NCBI GenBank assembly: GCA_016706845.1
Contig: JADJIV010000024.1
Span: forward strand, 1-42,450
Length of the DNA stretch: 42,450 bases
Direction of reading: 5' to 3'
From: PNOJ01 sp016706845
GTDB taxonomy: Bacteria; Krumholzibacteriota; Krumholzibacteriia; LZORAL124-64-63
The position numbers were made by a program, and so were the translations under genes. The notes under the pieces were generated by a model. The model saw nothing but the letters and a program-made list of their open reading frames with translations. It had not been told where the DNA came from and searched no databases. Of the stretch, positions 18,165-25,560 are shown piece by piece. How positions within the stretch are numbered: position 1 is the stretch's first letter; the number at the start of each line of letters is the position of its first letter.

Positions 18165-18938
18165 CTAGTCCCAGTCGTGGGTGTGGTCGTGGCGGTGCTC
18201 GCGGCCGCCGTGGCGGTGGCGGTGGCCGTGCACCAGGTTCGCGCGGCGCAGCAGGTCCAGGTCGCCGGCCAGGTCGTCCACGGCGCCGTCGTGCAGCAGC
18301 GCGTGGTCCTCGCCCAGCACGAGGCAGCGCGAACCCAGCTCCGGCGCCAGCGACAGGTTGTGCGTGGTCACCAGCAGAGTCTGGCCGAGGTCCTGCAGGA
18401 AGTCCACCAGCCATCCGGTGGAGCGCGGGTCCAGCGCGGCGGTGGGCTCGTCCAGCAGCAGCAGCCGCGGCTCCAGCACCAGCAGCGAGGCGAGGCAGAC
18501 CATCTGCTTCTGGCCCGCGCTGAGCGTCCACGGCGCGCGGTCGAGCAGACCGGCGACGCCCAGGGCCGCCGACCAGCGCGCGACCCGGGCGTCCGCATCG
18601 TCGAGCCCGTGCTGGCGCGGGCCGAAGGCGATCTCGTCGCGGACGGTCGGGTTGAAGAGCATGGCGTCGGCGTGCTGGAAGAGCAGGCCGACCTCGGCGC
18701 GGAAGCGGCGGCGGAACACGGCGTCGCGCAGGGCCGCGGCGTCGACGGGGCGGCCGTCGTAGAGGTAGCGGCCGGATCGCGGCGCGACGAGCCCGGCGAG
18801 GATCTTCAGCAGCGTCGACTTCCCGCAGCCGTTGCAGCCGAGCAGGACGGCCTTCTCGCCCTCGGCGAGGCGGAAGCCGACGTCGCGCAGGGTCGCGGCG
18901 CCGTCGTAGTCGTGGCCGAGACGTTCAACGCTGATCAA
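18165..18938 (-). CDS. nikO: Nickel ECF transporter ATPase, His-rich tail
   Basis: This 257-residue ABC ATPase energises NikMQ nickel uptake. Walker A is GCNGCGKST (near 34), the signature is LSAGQKQ, Walker B is LLLLDEPTAALD and the H-loop is TTHN. The start is TTG at 18938, inside the end of the preceding gene (14-base overlap). The last 22 residues (236-257) contain eight His in a repeated xH pattern, which is unusual for this subunit and could hold or sense nickel. The order after nikQ and before nikR supports the nickel rather than cobalt assignment. Confidence 0.9.
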   Translation of the reverse strand: MISVERLGHDYDGAATLRDVGFRLAEGEKAVLLGCNGCGKSTLLKILAGLVAPRSGRYLYDGRPVDAAALRDAVFRRRFRAEVGLLFQHADAMLFNPTVRDEIAFGPRQHGLDDADARVARWSAALGVAGLLDRAPWTLSAGQKQMVCLASLLVLEPRLLLLDEPTAALDPRSTGWLVDFLQDLGQTLLVTTHNLSLAPELGSRCLVLGEDHALLHDGAVDDLAGDLDLLRRANLVHGHRHRHGGREHRHDHTHDWD

Positions 18939-19482
18939 GGAAGAACCCCCGCGCGTCCAGGGCCTGGGCGATCTCGCCGGCGTCGTGCTCGGCCCGCCTG
19001 AGGAACCAGGCGCCGGTCGCCGCGCCGTGGCGCAACGCCGTCGCCGTCGAGGCGCGCCGCGGCGAGCGGCAGCGCAGGGCCAGCCGGAAGTCCGCGTGCA
19101 GGCGCCGGAAGGTCAGCACCTGGCTGACGGCCAGCACCAGCGCGAAGCGCAGCGTGCGGGAGAACCCCAGCGCCCGCTGCAGGTCGATGCGGGCGGCCAG
19201 CGCGAAGGTCAGGCACGTCATCAGCAGCACGCGCAGGTTCAGCCGCAGCAGCGCGGCGCCGGCCGGACGCTGCTCCCACCACGCCGCCGCCAGCCAGCCC
19301 AGCGAGACCGCCGCGGCGAAGGGGGCCGCGGCGCGCAGGGCCCGTCCCAGCACGCGCGGCGCGCGGCGGCCCGACAGCAGCAGGACCGCAGCCAGCGCGA
19401 CGGCGAGCCGCAAGGGATCGTGCACGAACGTCGCGGCCACGATCGCGGCGAGGTAGAGCAGCAGCAGCGCGCGGTCCTTCAC
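18925..19482 (-). CDS. nikQ: Nickel ECF transporter membrane subunit
   Basis: The 185-residue CbiQ/NikQ T-component starts with GTG at 19482, overlapping the nikM stop (GTGA). Several hydrophobic helices are visible (ALLLLYLAAIVAATFV, LAVALAAVLLL, AAAPFAAAVSLGWLAAAWW). The C-terminal coupling segment EHDAGEIAQALDARGFF matches the conserved A-x-x-x-R-G motif that contacts the ATPases. It is shorter than many CbiQ proteins (about 225-260), perhaps because the N-terminus is trimmed. Confidence 0.85.
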   Translation of the reverse strand: MKDRALLLLYLAAIVAATFVHDPLRLAVALAAVLLLSGRRAPRVLGRALRAAAPFAAAVSLGWLAAAWWEQRPAGAALLRLNLRVLLMTCLTFALAARIDLQRALGFSRTLRFALVLAVSQVLTFRRLHADFRLALRCRSPRRASTATALRHGAATGAWFLRRAEHDAGEIAQALDARGFFLDQR

Positions 19483-20147
19483 GCCGCCTCCGTTCCCCGG
19501 CCGGGTGGCGCCGACGCGGTCCGCGGGGCCAGGAAGCGGCCGGCCAGCAGCGCGAGCGCGCCGTCCGCCACGCCCACCGCCAGGTGCGGCAGCACCACGG
19601 CCGGCAGCGTGGTCCGCCAGCCGAAGGGGAAGAACAGCGGCGACCCGTCCGGCGCGCGCGACAGCAGGGGCTGCAGTCCGAGCACGCCCGCCATGACCAG
19701 CGCGGCGGCCACGGTGCCGGCCCAGCCCGCCGCGAACAGCGCCGCGTCGCGGCTCCAGCGCCGCAGCAGTCCGTACGCGCCGACCGCGGCCAGGCTGCCG
19801 ACGAGCCCCATCGCCAGGGCGTTGACCGGCAGCGCCGTCACGCCGCCGTCCCCGAAGAGCAGCGCCTGCAGCAGGAAGACCAGCGACAACGACAGGAACG
19901 CGTTCCAGACGCCGAACAGCACCGCCAGCATGCCGATGCCCGCGACGTGGACCGTCGTGCCGCCCGGCAGGGGCACCGTGATCATCATCAGCACGAAGGC
20001 CGCCGCGGTGACCACCGCGAGGCGCGGCAGCGTCGCCGCGTCCAGGCGCGCGCGCAGCCGGCGCAGACCGGCCGCCCACATCACGCCGGCGACGCCGTAG
20101 GCGGGCAGGTAGGTCTGGGGTCCCAGGAATCCGTCGGGCACGTGCAC
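19479..20147 (-). CDS. nikM: Nickel ECF transporter substrate-binding membrane subunit
   Basis: CbiM/NikM proteins bind Ni or Co through the N-terminal amine and His2 of MHVPDGFL, exactly as seen here. A second motif, GGTTVHVAG, is also conserved. The 222 residues span about six or seven helices (VVTAAAFVLMMITVPL, FLSLSLVFLLQALLFG, ALVMAGVLGL). It lies between an outer-membrane gene and nikQ. A cobalt role (cbiM) is possible by sequence, but nikR and the accessory genes favour nickel. Confidence 0.92.
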   Translation of the reverse strand: MHVPDGFLGPQTYLPAYGVAGVMWAAGLRRLRARLDAATLPRLAVVTAAAFVLMMITVPLPGGTTVHVAGIGMLAVLFGVWNAFLSLSLVFLLQALLFGDGGVTALPVNALAMGLVGSLAAVGAYGLLRRWSRDAALFAAGWAGTVAAALVMAGVLGLQPLLSRAPDGSPLFFPFGWRTTLPAVVLPHLAVGVADGALALLAGRFLAPRTASAPPGRGTEAA

Positions 20148-20169
20148 GGCCGCTCCCGTTCGTCGAAGA

Positions 20170-21171
20170 TCAGAACAGGCAGGAAAGGGTCGCGATGAGC
20201 CGGCCCTTCTCCTTGCCCTCGGCGCCCTGCTGCAGGAGGTCCTCGTTGAGATCCGTCCAGACCGGCGTCTTCCAGCCCAGGCCCAGGCTCGCGGGGCCGC
20301 GGGTGAGCCGCAGGCCGCCGACGCCGTAGAGGATGCGCCCGCCGGTGGCCTCCTCGCCGACGCCGTCCGCCTCGTCGCGGCCGAGGACCAGGTAGTTCGC
20401 CTCGGCGTTGACGTCGAGGCGGGTCCTGGCCGCCGGGCGGGTCAGGACCCGCGCCACCAGCGCCGTGTTCAGGCGGGTCTCGCGGCCGAAGCGCACGCGC
20501 GCGCCGTCGGCGTAGCGGTGCTCGGTGAAGCCGACGACGGAGGCCTCGGCCACGGCCGTCCAGCGCGGGGCGAGCACCTTCGTCGCGGTCAGGCCGCAGT
20601 TCCACGACGGTCCGCCGAAACCCAGGGACAGGCCGGGGTCGATGGCGCCGTCGCGGTCGCGCAGGTTCTCCTCTGCGGTGGGCAGCGACGCCCCCGCGCT
20701 CACCGTGAAGTGCAGGTCCTCGAGGTCGTCGAGGCTCTCGTTCGCCGGCACCGGGCGCAGGCGGCCGTCCCAGCGCAGGCCGAGCACGGCGGCGACGGAC
20801 GCGTCGGCGAAGCCGGCCGTGTTGTAGGCGTTGTCCTCGGCCGTCTTGGCGTGGAACGGCAGGAAGGCGTACACCGACAGGCAGGGCCGCACGCCGTAGC
20901 CCAGTCCGAACATCATGAAGGTGCTGCGGTCGCCTTCGCCGTCGCGCTCCGGGGTGAAGGTCTCGAAGCTCGGCTGGTCGAGCTTGACGTAGGCCAGCAG
21001 GGAGCCGCGGGGCAGTGTCTGGGAACCGGACGTCTCCAGGGGCGCGCCGGGACCGGCGATCCCGGCGACTCCCAGCGACGCGATGCCGTGGTGGGCGAGC
21101 GCGGTGCAGGGAGGCAACAGAGGCAGCAGCCACGCCATGGCGGCGGCGATGCGGGTGCGGGTGCGGTTCAC
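20170..21171 (-). CDS. Outer-membrane barrel protein in the nickel operon
   Basis: GTG at 21171 overlaps the nikL stop (GTGA). The 333-residue product has a signal peptide ending at ALA-HH. The mature N-terminus begins HHGIASLG. Amphipathic strands follow (GSLLAYVKLDQPSFETF, LSVYAFLPFHAK, FTVSAGASLPTAEEN, WTAVAEASVVGFTEHRYADG). It ends RLIATLSCLF with a terminal Phe, which fits an outer-membrane barrel similar to 'MetA-pathway/transporter' proteins. Its place inside the nickel operon suggests it carries nickel across the outer membrane. That is inference; no TonB box is evident. Confidence 0.75.
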   Translation of the reverse strand: MNRTRTRIAAAMAWLLPLLPPCTALAHHGIASLGVAGIAGPGAPLETSGSQTLPRGSLLAYVKLDQPSFETFTPERDGEGDRSTFMMFGLGYGVRPCLSVYAFLPFHAKTAEDNAYNTAGFADASVAAVLGLRWDGRLRPVPANESLDDLEDLHFTVSAGASLPTAEENLRDRDGAIDPGLSLGFGGPSWNCGLTATKVLAPRWTAVAEASVVGFTEHRYADGARVRFGRETRLNTALVARVLTRPAARTRLDVNAEANYLVLGRDEADGVGEEATGGRILYGVGGLRLTRGPASLGLGWKTPVWTDLNEDLLQQGAEGKEKGRLIATLSCLF

Positions 21172-21602
21172 GCTTTCCTCCTGGAGACGAACAGGGCGGC
21201 CACGCCGAAGACGCCGAACAGTACGGACACTCCGGTCACGATCTTGGCGAAGCGGGACGGGCCGGCCGGTCCGCTCGCCGCCGGCAGCAGATCGGCGCCG
21301 ACCGGCACGGTGAGATCGGCGCCGTGGCCGTCCTCGGCCATCACGCGCACCCGCCAGTCGCCGGCGCGGTCCGGCAGGAACACGACACGGCCGCGGCGGT
21401 CGGTGCGGCCCACCTGCGACGGCGTGTCCTGTGCGGGCGGCGTGACCTCGCAGGATTCGAAGGAGAAGGGGGCGCCGTCGTCGTACGTCAGCGTCACGAC
21501 GACCGCGCGGTCGCCGGTGACGCGATGATCCAGGCCGTGCGCCGCCGCCGGGACGGCCGCGGCGAGCAGCGCGCAGCCCGCCAGCAGCGATGCGGCGCGC
21601 AT
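21168..21602 (-). CDS. nikL: Nickel transporter accessory protein NikL-like
   Basis: The ATG at 21602 overlaps the nikK stop (TGATG). The 144-residue product has a signal peptide (cleavage near AAA-HG), a beta-sandwich-like periplasmic domain (VVVTLTYDDGAPFSFESCEV; DRRGRVVFLPDRAGDWRVRV), and a C-terminal membrane helix (FAKIVTGVSVLFGVFGVAALFV) before SRRKA. This is the plan of NikL, an accessory periplasmic subunit found with NikMQO. It sits directly after nikK. Confidence 0.8.
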   Translation of the reverse strand: MRAASLLAGCALLAAAVPAAAHGLDHRVTGDRAVVVTLTYDDGAPFSFESCEVTPPAQDTPSQVGRTDRRGRVVFLPDRAGDWRVRVMAEDGHGADLTVPVGADLLPAASGPAGPSRFAKIVTGVSVLFGVFGVAALFVSRRKA

Positions 21603-22336
21603 CAGCGGGTCACCAGGTCGAAGGTGAGCACGGCGGTGCGGACGTCTTCGTGGCGGGGCAGGTCCGCGTCGGGACGGCGCAGCGAAGCGCGCACGACCTG
21701 CAGCCCGGCTGAGCGCAGGCGGACGTTGACCAGGCCGTCGCTTCCGGAAGCGCCGCGGGTGTCGTCGCCGTAAGCCACCGCCGCGCCTGCGACCGGGCGT
21801 CCGTCGAGGGTGACCAGCACGGTGAGCTTGTCGCCGCGGGAGAGCGTGCGCGGATCGGTCCGCGGCGTCAGTTCGAGGCCTCTGCCCAGCGGCGCGGAAA
21901 GGGACGGATGCCAGCCGCGCAGGTGCTTGACCGTCTCCTGCGAGCGCCACGCCTGCAGGGGACGCGCGACCTCCGAGGGGTGGCGGTTGACCGTGCCCTC
22001 GGCGGTCTTGGTCCACCAGCCCCAGTCCACCAGCGCGAAGTCGGCGACGCCGTCGGCCGGTACGGTCACCGGCGCGGCGACGGGCAGCGGCGGTTCGCGC
22101 CGGGCGCCGTCGGCGCCGATCGTCGCCAGCCAGGCGACCCGGGCGGCCTCGAGCGGCTCGTTGGCGGCTCCGCCGTGGGCGTGTCCGGCAAGGTGCCCCT
22201 CCAGCAGCGTGTCGGCGTCGGCGCCGGCGGACCAGAACACGTCATGGGCGCAGGCGCAGGCGCCGGTGAGGATCGTCACGAGCACGGCGGTCGCTGCCGC
22301 GCCGGCAGGTCGGTGGAAGGCTCCGGGTATCCTCAT
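21602..22336 (-). CDS. nikK: Periplasmic nickel-uptake protein, DUF4198 (NikK-like)
   Basis: The 244-residue product has a signal peptide, with mature protein beginning AHDVFW, typical of DUF4198/COG5266 proteins that accompany Ni/Co ECF transporters. A His-rich segment, GHLAGHAHGG, lies near residues 47-57. A C-terminal Ig-like domain follows (SRGDKLTVLVTLDGRPVAGAAVAYGDD). It is the first gene of the seven-gene nickel operon, directly downstream of the NikR-type dyad. It probably captures or buffers periplasmic nickel. Confidence 0.85.
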   Translation of the reverse strand: MRIPGAFHRPAGAAATAVLVTILTGACACAHDVFWSAGADADTLLEGHLAGHAHGGAANEPLEAARVAWLATIGADGARREPPLPVAAPVTVPADGVADFALVDWGWWTKTAEGTVNRHPSEVARPLQAWRSQETVKHLRGWHPSLSAPLGRGLELTPRTDPRTLSRGDKLTVLVTLDGRPVAGAAVAYGDDTRGASGSDGLVNVRLRSAGLQVVRASLRRPDADLPRHEDVRTAVLTFDLVTR

Positions 22337-22352
22337 GGCGGCTCCGATCTGA

Positions 22353-22379
22353 ATATTACGAAAATTGAGTACGTAACAC
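22353..22379 (-). promoter_or_regulatory. Candidate NikR operator
   Basis: Read toward nikK the sequence is GTGTTAC-N13-GTAATAT. Five of seven positions match a perfect inverted repeat of GTGTTAC. Half-sites of this kind are known for NikR outside the enterobacteria. It ends 17 bases before the nikK ATG, in an AT-rich patch rare in this window, where bound repressor would block transcription. Confidence 0.7.
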
Positions 22380-22444
22380 TACGATGACGTGCGACGCGCG
22401 GGCTGTCAAGATTTTGACAGGGGCCGGCCGCACTTCGCACCGTC

Positions 22445-22473
22445 TTGCCTCGCCGTGGGAGAGATGGTATATT
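22445..22473 (+). promoter_or_regulatory. Promoter of tRNA-Arg copy 2
   Basis: TTGCCT (22445-22450), a 17-base spacer, then TATATT (22468-22473), nine bases before the tRNA 5' end. Spacing and boxes fit sigma-70 well. Confidence 0.75.
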
Positions 22474-22482
22474 GCCGCCGTC

Positions 22483-22559
22483 GCGCCCATAGCTCAATTG
22501 GATAGAGCATCTGACTACGGATTAGAAGGTTGGGGGTTCGAATCCTCCTGGGCGCGCCA
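22483..22559 (+). tRNA. tRNA-Arg (ACG), copy 2
   Basis: The acceptor GCGCCCA/TGGGCGC is fully paired. The anticodon loop CTACGGA gives ACG, and GCCA is encoded. It has its own promoter and terminator and lies 69 bases before tadA, whose enzyme deaminates A34 of this tRNA. Confidence 0.96.
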
Positions 22560-22566
22560 CCCCGCT

Positions 22567-22595
22567 CGACCCGCCCCTGGCGGGTCGCTTCTTTC
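22567..22595 (+). terminator. Terminator after tRNA-Arg copy 2
   Basis: A perfect 9-bp stem (CGACCCGCC with GGCGGGTCG) with a 3-base loop is followed by CTTCTTTC. Confidence 0.8.
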
Positions 22596-22628
22596 AGGGA
22601 CCTTCCGCTGCGCCGAGGACCGCGTCAC

Positions 22629-23132
22629 ATGAATCTGGGAGACGATCGGGGAGACGGCAGCTTCGGCAGCCACGAGCGCTGGATGCGCCTCGCGCTGGCC
22701 GAGGCCCGCGCCGCCGGCGAGGCCGGGGACGTGCCCGTCGGCGCGGTGGTCGTGCAGGGGGACCGGATCCTGGGCCGCGGCCGCAACCAGGTCGAAGTGC
22801 TCAAGGACCCGACGGCGCACGCGGAGATCCTCGCGCTCGGAGCCGCGTCCACGGCGCTGGGCGACTGGCGGCTCGACGACTGCACGCTGTACTCGACGCT
22901 CGAACCTTGCACGATGTGCGCCGGCGCCGTCCTGCTCGGGCGTCCCCGGCGGATCGTCTACGGGGCGCCCGATCCGCGGGCCGGAGCCCTGGTCTCGACC
23001 GCACGGCTGCTGGAGGCGAATCCCTACCGGCTCGCCTTCGAGGTCCTCGGCGGCGTGCTCGAGGACGAGTGCGCGCAACTGCTGCGGGATTTCTTCCGCC
23101 GGCTGCGCGTCCGGGGCGGCGGGGAGGACTGA
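22629..23132 (+). CDS. tadA: tRNA adenosine-34 deaminase
   Basis: TadA converts A34 of tRNA-Arg(ACG) to inosine so that it reads CGU, CGC and CGA. The 167-residue product has the cytidine-deaminase zinc motifs HAE (64-66, catalytic Glu) and PCTMCAGA (from 93). PVGAVVV and the C-terminal RLAFEVLGGVLEDEC helix region are typical. I chose the ATG at 22629; the open frame runs upstream through the tRNA terminator. Its gene follows its substrate tRNA gene. Confidence 0.95.
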   Translation: MNLGDDRGDGSFGSHERWMRLALAEARAAGEAGDVPVGAVVVQGDRILGRGRNQVEVLKDPTAHAEILALGAASTALGDWRLDDCTLYSTLEPCTMCAGAVLLGRPRRIVYGAPDPRAGALVSTARLLEANPYRLAFEVLGGVLEDECAQLLRDFFRRLRVRGGGED

Positions 23133-23160
23133 AAACGGGGAATCCGGTGCCCGGCGCGAG

Positions 23161-23189
23161 TTGATTTCAGGTCGGGTCCGTGCTATATT
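23161..23189 (+). promoter_or_regulatory. Promoter of the Ser/Ser/Ala tRNA cluster
   Basis: TTGATT (23161-23166), a 17-base spacer and TATATT (23184-23189), 21 bases before tRNA-Ser(GGA). Confidence 0.75.
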
Positions 23190-23210
23190 GCCGGCCGCAT
23201 TGAATCGAGC

Positions 23211-23298
23211 GGAGAGTTGCGAGAGCGGTCGAATCGGCACGACTGGAAATCGTGTGTACCGCAAGGTACCCAGGGTTCGAATCCCTGACTCTCCGCCA
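23211..23298 (+). tRNA. tRNA-Ser (GGA)
   Basis: The acceptor GGAGAGT/ACTCTCC, anticodon loop CTGGAAA (GGA), long variable arm (TGTACCGCAAGGTAC), T-loop TTCGAAT and encoded GCCA are present. Confidence 0.96.
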
Positions 23299-23314
23299 TG
23301 ATCGCGGTCGAGGC

Positions 23315-23404
23315 GGAGAGGTGCCGGAGCGGTTGAACGGGGCGGTCTCGAAAACCGTTGAACACGCAAGTGTTCCCAGGGTTCGAATCCCTGCCTCTCC
23401 GCCA
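23315..23404 (+). tRNA. tRNA-Ser (CGA)
   Basis: The acceptor GGAGAGG/CCTCTCC, anticodon CGA in CTCGAAA, a long variable arm (GAACACGCAAGTGTTC) and encoded GCCA are present. It follows tRNA-Ser(GGA) by 16 bases. Confidence 0.96.
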
Positions 23405-23452
23405 TGACCGCCGCGCTGGAACGGCAAGCGCGCAGGATCGACAGGAACGGGT

Positions 23453-23528
23453 GGGGATGTAGCTCAGCTGGGAGAGCACTACGTTCGCAACGTAGGGGTC
23501 GTCGGTTCGAACCCGATCATCTCCACCA
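23453..23528 (+). tRNA. tRNA-Ala (CGC)
   Basis: The acceptor GGGGATG/CATCTCC (one G-U pair), D-arm AGCTCAGCTGGGAGAGC, anticodon stem CTACG/CGTAG with loop TTCGCAA (CGC), T-loop TTCGAAC and encoded ACCA are present. Confidence 0.96.
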
Positions 23529-23555
23529 CCTCTTCTCGGTTAGTGTTATCTTGCA

Positions 23556-23688
23556 GGGGAAGGAACCCCGACCGACTCGATGGGCCAGGCCCGGTGCGAC
23601 GCCGGTGAGCTAACCCCGTCAGGACTGGAAAGTAGCAGCGGTACGCGGAAGCTGTCGTGTGCGCCGCCAGCCTGGCCCACCTTCCCCC
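23556..23688 (+). ncRNA. ffs: Small signal recognition particle RNA (4.5S-like)
   Basis: The apical SRP domain is recognisable: GTCAGGACTGGAAAGTAGCAG followed by CGGTA, matching the conserved bacterial asymmetric loop and GGAA-type tetraloop. Outer stems pair GGGGAAGG (23556-23563) with CCTTCCCC (23680-23687), and TGGGCCAGG with CCTGGCCCA. The RNA binds Ffh to target nascent membrane proteins. It sits immediately before dnaX, a frequent bacterial order. Ends are estimated from the outer stem. Confidence 0.88.
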
Positions 23689-23714
23689 GACAGACCCTTC
23701 TCCCCGAAGGTGCC

Positions 23715-25523
23715 ATGTCCTACCACGCGCTGGCCCGCAAGTACCGCCCCGCGACCTTCGATGCGATGGTGGGCCAGGAGCACGTCACGCGCACCCTGCG
23801 CGCGGCGCTGCGGCGCGACAAGCTCGCCCACGCCTACCTGTTCTCCGGCCCCCGCGGCTGCGGCAAGACCACCGTCGCGCGGCTGCTGGCCAAGGCCCTG
23901 AACTGCACGGGCGGCGTCAAGGACGAGCCCTGCGGCGCGTGCGAGGCCTGCGTGGCGGTCGCCGCCGGCTCGTCGCTGGACGTCCTGGAGATCGACGCCG
24001 CGAGCCACACCGGCGTGGACAACGTGCGCGAGCTGCGCGACATGGCCCAGTACACGCCCAGCCCCGGGGCGAGCCGGGTCTTCATCATCGACGAGGTCCA
24101 CATGCTCTCGAAGGGGGCCTTCAACGCGCTGTTGAAGATCCTCGAGGAGCCGCCGGCCCGCGTCTTCTTCTTCTTCGCGACGACCGAACCCGTCAAGATC
24201 CCGCGCACGATCCTCTCGCGCTGCCAGCGCTTCGACTTCCGCCTGCTGACGCGCGACGAGCTGTCCGCGCGCCTGACCGCGATCGCGGCCGCGGAGGGCG
24301 TGCAGCTCGAGCCCGGCGCCCTGCGGCTGATCGTGGCGCAGGCCGAGGGCTCGATGCGCGACGCCCTGAGCATCCTGGACCAGGTCCTGGCCGCCAGCCC
24401 CGAGCGCATCGACGAGCAGGCCGTCGTGGACCTGTTCGGCCTGGTGCGCAGCGAGGTGGCGATCGAGCTGAACGAGGCGGTCATGGCGCGCGACCCCGGC
24501 CGCGCGCTGCGCCTGGCCGACCGCGTGGCCGCGGGGGGGCAGAGCCTCGACGATTTCGCGCGCAGTCTGGTCGACAACTTCCGCCACCTGCTGCTGCTGC
24601 GCATCGACCCGTCGCTCGCGGCCGGCATCAGCCTGCCCGAGGACCAGATCGAGATCCTGCGCCGGCAGGCCGCGCACTTCGCGCCCCAGGACCTGCTCGC
24701 CCTGCTCGACCGCGCCAGCCGCGGCTTCGAGCGCATCCACCGCAGCGGCCAGCCCCGGGTGCTGCTTGAGGCTCTGCTCGTCGAACTGGTCCTGCTGGAG
24801 TCGCGGGTCGTGCTGTCGGATCTCGTGCGCCGGCTGGAAGCGCTGACCGGGAGCCCGTTGACCGGCGACGGCGGCCCGCAGCCTGCGCGCGCCGCCGGCG
24901 CGGGTCGTTCCCCCGCGTCGGGGCCGAAGCCTCCCTCCGTGCAGGCCGGGCGCGCGGAACCGCGGGACCGGGGCGCTGAGCGTCGCCAGGACACGGCCAA
25001 GGAGCCGCGCGCTCCACGGGAACCTGACGCCCCGCGGGACCACGGCGCTTCGCAAGTCCGCGACTCGGCGATGGCCGCCGCCGCCACCACGGTCGACGGC
25101 TGGCCGGCCTTCGTCGAGACGCTGCTCGGCCGACAGCCGGCTCTCGGCTCCTGCATCATGGAAGGCATCCCGGCCGAGGAAGACGGGCGCATCGCGCTGT
25201 GCTTCCCCGTGGAGAAGCAGTTCCAGCTGCAGCTGATCCAGAAGGACCTGCCGCGCCTGCAGGAACTCGCGCGCGAGCTGCTCGGCCGCGACATCGTCCT
25301 GAATCTGGTCTCGGGCGCCGACCCGGCCCGGCGCGAGCACCGCGAGGAACTGCGCCGCGCCGTGGCGCCCACCGAGCACGAAGCGCTGCAGCGCGCCTGC
25401 GGCGGCGACGCGACCCTGGACAATCTGGTAAGAAGGCTCGACGCCGAGGTCGTGCCCGAAGCCGATCGCGACGGCTGGCACACCGCGCCCGACCGGAGCG
25501 GCGCCGCGAAGCGCGAGGACTGA
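23715..25523 (+). CDS. dnaX: DNA polymerase III subunit gamma/tau
   Basis: The clamp-loader ATPase starts at the ATG 23715 (MSYHALARKYRPATF); upstream in-frame sequence belongs to the SRP RNA. Walker A is GPRGCGKTT (45-53). Zinc Cys are at 64, 73, 76 and 79, Walker B is FIIDEVHML, and sensor 1 is FFATTEP. The central linker (about 360-480) is Ala/Arg/Pro-rich, and a C-terminal tau-like domain follows. At 602 residues it is full length. No A-rich slippery site is seen, so a programmed gamma frameshift is unlikely. It heads the dnaX-ybaB-recR unit. Confidence 0.95.
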   Translation: MSYHALARKYRPATFDAMVGQEHVTRTLRAALRRDKLAHAYLFSGPRGCGKTTVARLLAKALNCTGGVKDEPCGACEACVAVAAGSSLDVLEIDAASHTGVDNVRELRDMAQYTPSPGASRVFIIDEVHMLSKGAFNALLKILEEPPARVFFFFATTEPVKIPRTILSRCQRFDFRLLTRDELSARLTAIAAAEGVQLEPGALRLIVAQAEGSMRDALSILDQVLAASPERIDEQAVVDLFGLVRSEVAIELNEAVMARDPGRALRLADRVAAGGQSLDDFARSLVDNFRHLLLLRIDPSLAAGISLPEDQIEILRRQAAHFAPQDLLALLDRASRGFERIHRSGQPRVLLEALLVELVLLESRVVLSDLVRRLEALTGSPLTGDGGPQPARAAGAGRSPASGPKPPSVQAGRAEPRDRGAERRQDTAKEPRAPREPDAPRDHGASQVRDSAMAAAATTVDGWPAFVETLLGRQPALGSCIMEGIPAEEDGRIALCFPVEKQFQLQLIQKDLPRLQELARELLGRDIVLNLVSGADPARREHREELRRAVAPTEHEALQRACGGDATLDNLVRRLDAEVVPEADRDGWHTAPDRSGAAKRED

Positions 25524-25560
25524 CAACGGCGCCCGGCACGGCCGGCGCGAGGAGAACACC

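Noticed and set aside
17741..22379. Integrase-bearing island at tRNA-Arg
   Set aside because: No integrase, transposase or excisionase frame lies inside; only the direct repeat of the tRNA supports insertion.
23580..23714. Extended N-terminus for dnaX
   Set aside because: This stretch is SRP RNA with paired outer stems; DnaX normally begins MSYxALARKYRP.
23715..25523. Programmed frameshift making a gamma form of DnaX
   Set aside because: No A-rich slippery heptamer or following hairpin with suitable spacing was seen.
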